Assembly: GCA_039819065.1 (NCBI GenBank) | Contig: JBCBSS010000104.1 | Span: forward strand, 1-28,317 | Length of the DNA stretch: 28,317 bases | Direction: 5' to 3' | Source of the DNA: JBCBSS01 sp039819065 | Lineage (GTDB): Bacteria; Bacteroidota; Bacteroidia; Cytophagales; Cyclobacteriaceae | In this document: positions 23,250-28,317 of the stretch, piece after piece | Layout: every line of letters starts with the position of its first letter | How positions within the stretch are numbered: position 1 is the stretch's first letter | Position numbers and translations under genes: made by a program | Notes under the pieces: model-generated | Told to the model about the DNA's origin: nothing | Databases searched by the model: none | The model's input: only the letters and a program-made list of their open reading frames with translations

Positions 23250-24227
23250 ATGAGAACAATCCAATTTAGAGAAGCCTTAAGAGAGGCCATGAGTGAAGAG
23301 ATGAGGAAAGACGAAAATGTCTTCCTAATGGGTGAGGAAGTGGCGGAATACAATGGGGCCTACAAAGTAAGTCAAGGCATGTTGGATGAATTTGGAGCAG
23401 ATCGCGTAATAGATACACCTATAGCCGAACTTGGTTTTGCAGGAATTGGCGTAGGGGCTGCCATGAATGGTCTACGTCCTATAATAGAATTCATGACCTT
23501 CAATTTTTCATTGGTAGCGATAGACCAGGTGATTAACAGTGCTGCCAAAATGATGTCTATGTCAGGCGGTCAATACACTGTTCCTATTGTTTTTCGTGGG
23601 CCTACGGGAAATGCGGGTATGCTGAGTTCACAGCACTCTCAAAACTTCGAAAATTGGTATGCAAACTGTCCTGGTTTGAAGGTAGTGGTTCCATACACCC
23701 CTTATGATGCTAAGGGTCTTTTGAAGTCTTCTATTCGCGATGATGACCCTGTTATCTTCATGGAGTCTGAATTAATGTACGGAGACAAAGGTGAAGTACC
23801 CGAAGATGAGTACTTAATTCCTATCGGACAGGCAGACATCAAAAGGGAAGGTACAGACGTTACCGTCGTTTCTTTTGGTAAAATGATGAAGATCGCACTT
23901 CAAACTGCCGAAGAAATGGCCAAAGACGGTGTTTCTGTAGAGGTTATCGACTTAAGGTCTGTAAGGCCTATCGATTATGAAACAGTAGTAAACTCGGTGA
24001 AGAAAACCAACCGACTAGTGATTGTTGAAGAAGCATGGCCTTTGTCTTCTATCTCTTCTGAGATCACATATCACATCCAAAAGCATGCGTTCGATTATCT
24101 AGACGCTCCAGTGCACAGAATCAACAGCATGGATGTGCCTTTGCCTTATGCGCCTACACTGATCGAGGCTATTTTGCCGAATGTGAAGCGTACAGTGCAG
24201 GCTATCAATTCGGTAATGTACAGATGA
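23250..24227 (+). CDS. pdhB: Pyruvate dehydrogenase E1 component, beta subunit
   Basis: A 325-residue thiamine diphosphate-dependent E1 beta subunit, which with E1 alpha decarboxylates pyruvate and passes the acetyl group to E2. It begins MRTIQFREALREAMSEEM and contains the GEEVAEYNGAYKVSQGM segment, DTPIAELGFAGIGVGAAMNG with the catalytic cofactor Glu, PIVFRGPTGNAG, and a transketolase C-terminal domain from about residue 195 with VEVIDLRSVRPID and IVEEAW. It is full length. No alpha, E2 or E3 gene is next to it, so the complex is split in this genome. A related 2-oxoacid dehydrogenase is a lesser possibility. Confidence 0.92.
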   Translation: MRTIQFREALREAMSEEMRKDENVFLMGEEVAEYNGAYKVSQGMLDEFGADRVIDTPIAELGFAGIGVGAAMNGLRPIIEFMTFNFSLVAIDQVINSAAKMMSMSGGQYTVPIVFRGPTGNAGMLSSQHSQNFENWYANCPGLKVVVPYTPYDAKGLLKSSIRDDDPVIFMESELMYGDKGEVPEDEYLIPIGQADIKREGTDVTVVSFGKMMKIALQTAEEMAKDGVSVEVIDLRSVRPIDYETVVNSVKKTNRLVIVEEAWPLSSISSEITYHIQKHAFDYLDAPVHRINSMDVPLPYAPTLIEAILPNVKRTVQAINSVMYR

Positions 24228-24244
24228 GCATTAGCAATAGACAT

Positions 24245-24281
24245 AAACAAAAAAGACCGGCCAGGCCGGTCTTTTTTGTTT
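24245..24281. terminator. Bidirectional terminator between pdhB and ffh
   Basis: Perfect 18-bp arms (24245-24262 and 24264-24281) surround a single A. The GC core gaccggcc pairs with ggccggtc, and each side ends in six T's on the relevant strand. It serves both convergent genes, lying 17 bases after pdhB and 15 bases after ffh. Confidence 0.92.
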
Positions 24282-24296
24282 TATATCAGTAGAAGT

Positions 24297-25625
24297 CTAT
24301 TTCCCGAAAGGATTGAGAGCAGCAAGTCCACGCTTACCCCCCATTTTATTCATTGTTTTCATCAACTTCCTCATATCACCAAACTGCTTTAATAGGTTAT
24401 TAACCTGTTGTACAGAAGTGCCACTTCCATCGGCAATTCGCTTCTTTCTGCTGCCGTTGATGATCTCGGGGCGTTCTCTTTCAGAGGTGGTCATGGAACG
24501 GATGATTGCTTCTATTGGCTTAAATGAATCATCATCTACATCAATGTCCCGCATCATTTTACCCATACCAGGGATCATACCCATCAAATCTTTGATGTTA
24601 CCCATCTTCTTGATTTGCTCCAACTGGGAGAGGAAGTCATTGAAATCAAATTGATTCTTGCGGATCTTCTTGTTCAGTCGTCTGGCTTCTTCTTCATCGA
24701 AAGTTTCCTGCGCTTTCTCAACTAATGAAACCACATCACCCATACCGAGGATCCTATTGGCCATCCTGTCCGGGTGAAACTTATCAATGGCCTCCATTTT
24801 CTCACCGGTACTGATAAACTTAATAGGCTTATCAACCACCTTTCGAATGGATATGGCTGCACCACCTCTTGTATCACCATCTAATTTGGTCAATACAACG
24901 CCATCGAAATTCAAACGCTCGTTGAAGGCTTTGGCTGTGTTTACAGCATCCTGACCAGTCATTGAATCAACAACGAAGAGAGTCTCAGAAGGCTTGAGTG
25001 CCTCTTTCAACTGAGAAATCTCATTCATCATTTCTTCGTCCACGGCCAAACGACCGGCAGTATCCACAATGACGATCTTCTTACTATTATCTTTAGCAAA
25101 CTTAATTGCGTTACTGGCAATTTTGACTGCATCCTTGTTCTCAGGCTCGGCATATACTTCCACTCCAATCTGCTCACCAAGCACCTTCAACTGGTCAATC
25201 GCAGCAGGCCTGTAAATATCACATGCTGTAAGTAGTACTTGCTTACCTTGCTTCTTGAGATAGCTGGCCAGCTTACCTGAAAAAGTAGTTTTACCAGAAC
25301 CTTGTAAACCAGAAATAAGTATGATAGCTGGGCTCCCCTGAACATCGATGTCCTCATTGGTTCCTCCCATGAGATCAGCCAACTCATCGTTGACGATCTT
25401 CACAAGCAATTGTCCCGGAGATACACTGGTGAGTACCTGCTTACCGATCGCCTCGTCTTTGATCTTATCGGTAATCTCCTTAGCTACTTTATAGTTAACA
25501 TCGGCATCAATCAGCGCACGTCTGATTTCTTTGATGGTTGTGGCAACATTAATCTCGGAGATGCTCCCCTGCCCCTTTAGCGTCTTAAATGCCCTCTCGA
25601 GCTTTAAACTGAGATTCTCAAACAT
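24297..25625 (-). CDS. ffh: Signal recognition particle protein SRP54 (Ffh)
   Basis: A 442-residue GTPase that binds 4.5S RNA and signal peptides and delivers ribosomes to the membrane with FtsY. The N-domain helices occupy 1-85. The G domain has GLQGSGKT (106-113), the DIYRPAAIDQL insertion-box-type motif (136-146), DTAGR (188-192) and TKLDGD (246-251). The M domain (about 300-442) is Met-rich, with MGMIPGMGKMM and SGTSVQQVNNLLKQF for RNA and signal binding. Full length. It lies 46 bases downstream of moeA on the same strand, so partial co-transcription is possible. Confidence 0.97.
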   Translation of the reverse strand: MFENLSLKLERAFKTLKGQGSISEINVATTIKEIRRALIDADVNYKVAKEITDKIKDEAIGKQVLTSVSPGQLLVKIVNDELADLMGGTNEDIDVQGSPAIILISGLQGSGKTTFSGKLASYLKKQGKQVLLTACDIYRPAAIDQLKVLGEQIGVEVYAEPENKDAVKIASNAIKFAKDNSKKIVIVDTAGRLAVDEEMMNEISQLKEALKPSETLFVVDSMTGQDAVNTAKAFNERLNFDGVVLTKLDGDTRGGAAISIRKVVDKPIKFISTGEKMEAIDKFHPDRMANRILGMGDVVSLVEKAQETFDEEEARRLNKKIRKNQFDFNDFLSQLEQIKKMGNIKDLMGMIPGMGKMMRDIDVDDDSFKPIEAIIRSMTTSERERPEIINGSRKKRIADGSGTSVQQVNNLLKQFGDMRKLMKTMNKMGGKRGLAALNPFGK

Positions 25626-25671
25626 ATTACATCAAAAATTTGTGCAAAATTATGAAAAATACGGCCCATTA

Positions 25672-26868
25672 TTAAGCCCTGTAAGGTATTAATGGGAATA
25701 CTTGCCCTGCTTTAAATTCAGATTGTGCGGCAGGTAGTTCCAGAAAGGCATCTGCTTCTATCAAATTGGCTAAATCTCCTGAGCCTCTGCCATCTACTGG
25801 CTCAGCATAAACTGTGGTTTCATCATGCCTGCTTACTTTCACCTGCAGGTAATAAGTCAATTCAGGAGGAAAATTAAAATCTGCTTTTAGCACCGCTAAT
25901 TGAGGAGCTATATCCGCGCCTAATGAGGCATTCAGCCATGGAGTGAAATACTTATGAAAGCACATAAATGTAGAAACTGGGTTGCCAGGAAGGGCAAAAA
26001 CAGTCTTGTTATCAGCGGTTGTACCGAACCAAAAAGGTTTACCAGGCCGCTGCTTGACTCTATGAAAATGCTTCTGAACACCAAGTTCATCCAGCACTTC
26101 GGGCACAAAATCTTTCTTACCCTTTGACACAGCTCCGCTGAGGATGACCACATCATGGGTACTCAAAGTATCCTTAATAGATGTCATCAGCAACTCTTTT
26201 GTATCTACGAGATGTAGAACACTAGCATCAATACCAAGCTTGCCCAAAGCAGACTTTATCGCATATACATTTGATTTCCTGATTTGGTAGGCCAAAGGGG
26301 TTTCATGTACGTCCACTAATTCGTCGCCGGTGGAAACGATAGCTACCTTGGGTAGTTTAGCAACCTTTACGGTGTTCTTACCTACAGTAGCAAGCACCGC
26401 AACTTCAGCGGGGCTAAGTTTTTTACCAGCTTGCAATAAAACATCTTCTTGTTTCCTATCGCTGCCTTGGTCATGAATATGCTGCCGCTTTTTGAGCGCT
26501 ATATCTTGCACCAAGGCTTTGCCGTCTTTTATCTCAAAGTCTTCATACCTGATTACCGTATCGGTATTCGAGGGAAGCATCGCGCCAGTCATCACTTCGA
26601 TACAACTCGTATTTGCTTTTAGCTCGGCTTGAGGGGCTCCTGCCGTTTGCATTTCCTGAACATCAAACTCCCTGCTACCCGCTTGCCAACCGTTGTAATT
26701 AATGGCAATGCCATCCATCATCACCCTGTCAAAGGGTGGGAAATCGCGATCTGCAACAATATCTTCCCTAAGTATTCTACCGGTTGCTTCTGTAAATGGT
26801 ACTTCTTCTGTCTCCAGCGTCATTTGATGTGAAAGTACAATCTCATACGCCTCTTCTACCGTAATCAT
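25672..26868 (-). CDS. moeA: Molybdopterin molybdenumtransferase MoeA
   Basis: A 398-residue enzyme that inserts molybdate into adenylylated molybdopterin. The N-terminal segment FPPFDRVMMDGIAI (43-56) corresponds to the family's MDGYA block. The core has EVMTGAMLPSNTDTVIRYED (91-110), STGDELVD (179-186), SGAVSKGKKDF (244-254; the family usually has SGGxSxG) and ALPGNPVSTF (292-301). Domain IV follows at the C-terminus. It is divergent from moaC and the mobA-like gene, making a small molybdenum cofactor cluster. No molybdoenzyme is in the window. Confidence 0.95.
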   Translation of the reverse strand: MITVEEAYEIVLSHQMTLETEEVPFTEATGRILREDIVADRDFPPFDRVMMDGIAINYNGWQAGSREFDVQEMQTAGAPQAELKANTSCIEVMTGAMLPSNTDTVIRYEDFEIKDGKALVQDIALKKRQHIHDQGSDRKQEDVLLQAGKKLSPAEVAVLATVGKNTVKVAKLPKVAIVSTGDELVDVHETPLAYQIRKSNVYAIKSALGKLGIDASVLHLVDTKELLMTSIKDTLSTHDVVILSGAVSKGKKDFVPEVLDELGVQKHFHRVKQRPGKPFWFGTTADNKTVFALPGNPVSTFMCFHKYFTPWLNASLGADIAPQLAVLKADFNFPPELTYYLQVKVSRHDETTVYAEPVDGRGSGDLANLIEADAFLELPAAQSEFKAGQVFPLIPYRA

Positions 26869-26926
26869 AATTTCAATCAGTTTTTATGGCTTTTGAATTA
26901 AAAGTAGCGATTTTTAAAGCAAAGAC

Positions 26927-26932
26927 AGGAGG
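26927..26932 (+). promoter_or_regulatory. Shine-Dalgarno site that decides the moaC start
   Basis: AGGAGG lies 4 bases before the ATG at 26937. Such sites are rare in this phylum. The site, together with the usual MoaC length, supports 26937 over the earlier in-frame ATG at 26886. Confidence 0.5.
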
Positions 26933-26936
26933 CCCT

Positions 26937-27413
26937 ATGGAAAATAAATTCACCCATGTCGACGACACTGGTAACCCTCAAATGGTCGATGTATCGGCCA
27001 AGCAAATCACGAATAGGAAAGCACATGCGAGAGCGATTGTGGAGGTAAGCTCTGAAATTCTAGCGCAGTTAAAGAACAATGATATCCATACCAAAAAGGG
27101 ACCCGTATTCCATACAGCTATCATTGCCGGCACCATGGGGGCGAAGAAGACTGGCGAATTGATCCCGTTCTGCCATCCTATTGGGCTGGAGAACTGCCAG
27201 ATCGAAATAAAGGTAGAAAACGATATGATCGTAGTAGATTGTATCGCCAGCGTCACTGCTAAAACGGGGGTAGAAATGGAAGCCATCACCGGCGCCAGCG
27301 TAGCAGCCCTGACGATTTACGACATGTGCAAGGCACTGTCGCACGATATAGTGATCAAGGAGGTGAAACTGATGGAAAAGACTGGTGGAAAACGAGATTT
27401 TAAACGAGCGTAG
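26937..27413 (+). CDS. moaC: Cyclic pyranopterin monophosphate synthase MoaC
   Basis: A 158-residue enzyme that, after MoaA, converts the GTP-derived intermediate to cyclic pyranopterin monophosphate. The start at 26937 gives MENKFTHVDDTGNPQMVDVS and a length near the usual 160; the earlier ATG adds 17 residues not seen in the family. Conserved parts include GTMGAKKTGELIPFCHPIG (65-83) and TGVEMEAITGASVAALTIYD (110-129), where ITGAS replaces the commoner LTAVS. KLMEKTGGKRDF closes the protein. It overlaps the start of the downstream mobA-like gene by 29 bases, implying coupled translation. Confidence 0.94.
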   Translation: MENKFTHVDDTGNPQMVDVSAKQITNRKAHARAIVEVSSEILAQLKNNDIHTKKGPVFHTAIIAGTMGAKKTGELIPFCHPIGLENCQIEIKVENDMIVVDCIASVTAKTGVEMEAITGASVAALTIYDMCKALSHDIVIKEVKLMEKTGGKRDFKRA

Positions 27414-28236
27414 TACAGAAATAAACGGGTTGGTACTATCCGGGGGCTTTAGCAAGAGAATGGGCTTCGATAAGGGCAAGATTGATTATCATGGCGAAAG
27501 TCAAAACCGTCACTTATACAATCTACTCAAACCACTTTGCCGCGAAGTCTTCATTTCAAGAAGATCAGATCAGTTAAGCCCAAATACTGATGACCTCCCC
27601 TCCATAGCTGATGCTTATCTTGACCAAAGTCCTTTGGTTGGTATTTTAAGCGCATTAGCACACAATTCCAAGCGCGCTTGGTTGATAGTAGCTTGTGATA
27701 TGCCCTTTGTCAATGAAAAAGTGTTGAAGCTGTTGATTCGGGCAAGAGATAATGACCATTGTGCCACTTGCTTTTCGGATACCGATGGCGACAAACCAGA
27801 GCCTATGTTGGCTATTTGGGAACCAAATTGCCTTGAAAACCTATTAGACTATTGGAGTAAGGGTAATAGAAGTCCTCGTGACTTTTTGACCGCTTATGGA
27901 GCTAAGGTAATACCTCCTCCATCTCCGGAAGTACTTTTTAATGCAAACACAAAAAGCGAGTACAACATGGCAAAGACAATGATCGAGGATGCATATAAGC
28001 CAATCAACTGTAGCTTCTATGATTATTTAGAAAGTGATGCCACCCTGAAGAAAGTATCCAAAATAGTTTATATGACCGGAGCGGGAAAAACCAATGTTGT
28101 TGAAGGTGTAATCCAAAACCTTTTCATCAGGGATAAAGCAGAGTTTTTAATACTAGATTCTGGCCTAGAGATAAGGCTTGACAAAATGGTCTCTTTCAAT
28201 GACAGAAACCTACCAGACAGTAGTTGTGAAATCTAG
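27385..28236 (+). CDS. MobA-like nucleotidyltransferase fused to a Rof-like (Rho inhibitor) domain
   Basis: A 283-residue fusion. Residues 14-200 are MobA-like, the enzyme that adds GMP to molybdopterin: NGLVLSGGFSKRMGFDKGK (14-32) is the nucleotide signature, then SPLVGILSAL (82-91) and ACDMPF (103-108). Residues 204-273 resemble Rof (YaeO), which binds Rho and blocks termination: YKPINCSFYDYLE (204-216) against the Rof start YQPINCDDYDNLE, and GLEIRLDKMVSF (260-271) against its ELRLDKITSF. Between them lies a predicted small beta-barrel with VVEGVIQNLFIRDKAEFLIL. The start overlaps moaC by 29 bases; no later Met precedes the signature. E. coli MobA is about 194 residues and Rof about 85, so both parts look complete. 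The Rof assignment rests on motif likeness only. Confidence 0.85.
   Translation: MENEILNERSTEINGLVLSGGFSKRMGFDKGKIDYHGESQNRHLYNLLKPLCREVFISRRSDQLSPNTDDLPSIADAYLDQSPLVGILSALAHNSKRAWLIVACDMPFVNEKVLKLLIRARDNDHCATCFSDTDGDKPEPMLAIWEPNCLENLLDYWSKGNRSPRDFLTAYGAKVIPPPSPEVLFNANTKSEYNMAKTMIEDAYKPINCSFYDYLESDATLKKVSKIVYMTGAGKTNVVEGVIQNLFIRDKAEFLILDSGLEIRLDKMVSFNDRNLPDSSCEI
28142..28179 (+). repeat. Left arm of a perfect 38-bp inverted repeat, inside the Rof-like domain
   Basis: This coding segment (residues 253-265 of the fusion) recurs exactly in reverse complement at 28280-28317, the right end of the window. The 100 bases between hold the gene's end and a short spacer. Confidence 0.9.
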
Positions 28237-28237
28237 C

Positions 28238-28272
28238 TGACAAATTACGCATTCCCACAGGCTGATTTGTCA
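28238..28272. terminator. Weak hairpin after the mobA-like gene
   Basis: The arms tgacaaat (28238-28245) and atttgtca (28265-28272) enclose a 19-base loop directly after the stop codon. No T-tract follows on the + strand, so termination is doubtful. Confidence 0.3.
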
Positions 28273-28279
28273 TTGCAAA

Positions 28280-28317
28280 AAGCCTTATCTCTAGGCCAGA
28301 ATCTAGTATTAAAAACT
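28280..28317 (-). repeat. Right arm of the 38-bp inverted repeat at the window edge
   Basis: An exact reverse complement of 28142-28179 that runs to the last base of the window, so the true repeat may be longer. Identity stops abruptly on the inner side, which fits a recent inversion-duplication or an assembly fold-back better than an old paralogue. Confidence 0.9.

Overview
The window looks like a chromosomal stretch from a member of the Bacteroidota, most likely the order Cytophagales. The evidence is a type IX secretion (gliding-motility type) C-terminal domain, two LVIVD-repeat lipoproteins, an ECF sigma factor followed by anti-sigma and DUF4097-like exported proteins, Bacteroidota-type promoters (TTTG spaced from TAnnTTTG), an almost complete lack of Shine-Dalgarno sites, and moderate AT richness. 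Genus and species cannot be named from the sequence alone. No tRNA, rRNA, CRISPR array, transposase or phage gene was found.

Left part (1-5960): an exported protein with a DDGD ladder, an orphan HisKA_2-type membrane histidine kinase, an unrecognised four-helix membrane protein, and a minus-strand pair made of ApbE (FAD:protein FMN transferase) and a Tat-exported Gfo/Idh/MocA oxidoreductase. Between the last two units lies a long inverted repeat that resembles a MITE and a terminator.

Middle part (5960-12970): a minus-strand operon of ECF sigma factor, membrane anti-sigma protein with HEAT-like repeats, two DUF4097-like proteins and one GIN/DUF2807-like protein, flanked on both sides by related dispersed repeats. 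Next come a sterol desaturase-type hydroxylase and two LVIVD lipoproteins. A second dispersed repeat family has one copy on each side of the sigma operon.

Right-middle part (12970-21110): an ArsO-like flavoprotein, a CNHC thioredoxin-fold protein, a YfcE-type phosphoesterase, a histone-H1-like Lys/Ala/Glu-rich protein divergent from hisS, a type IX secreted adhesin-like protein, YbaB, a GT2 glycosyltransferase and a PspC-like protein.

Right part (21110-28317): a lipoprotein with an OmpA-like region and TPR repeats, pyruvate dehydrogenase E1 beta, ffh (SRP54), and a molybdenum cofactor cluster with moeA divergent from moaC and a mobA-like gene. That last gene is the most striking item: its C-terminus carries a domain closely resembling Rof (YaeO), the inhibitor of transcription terminator Rho, fused to a MobA-like nucleotidyltransferase. 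The window ends inside a perfect 38-bp inverted copy of part of this Rof-like coding region, which may be an assembly fold-back.
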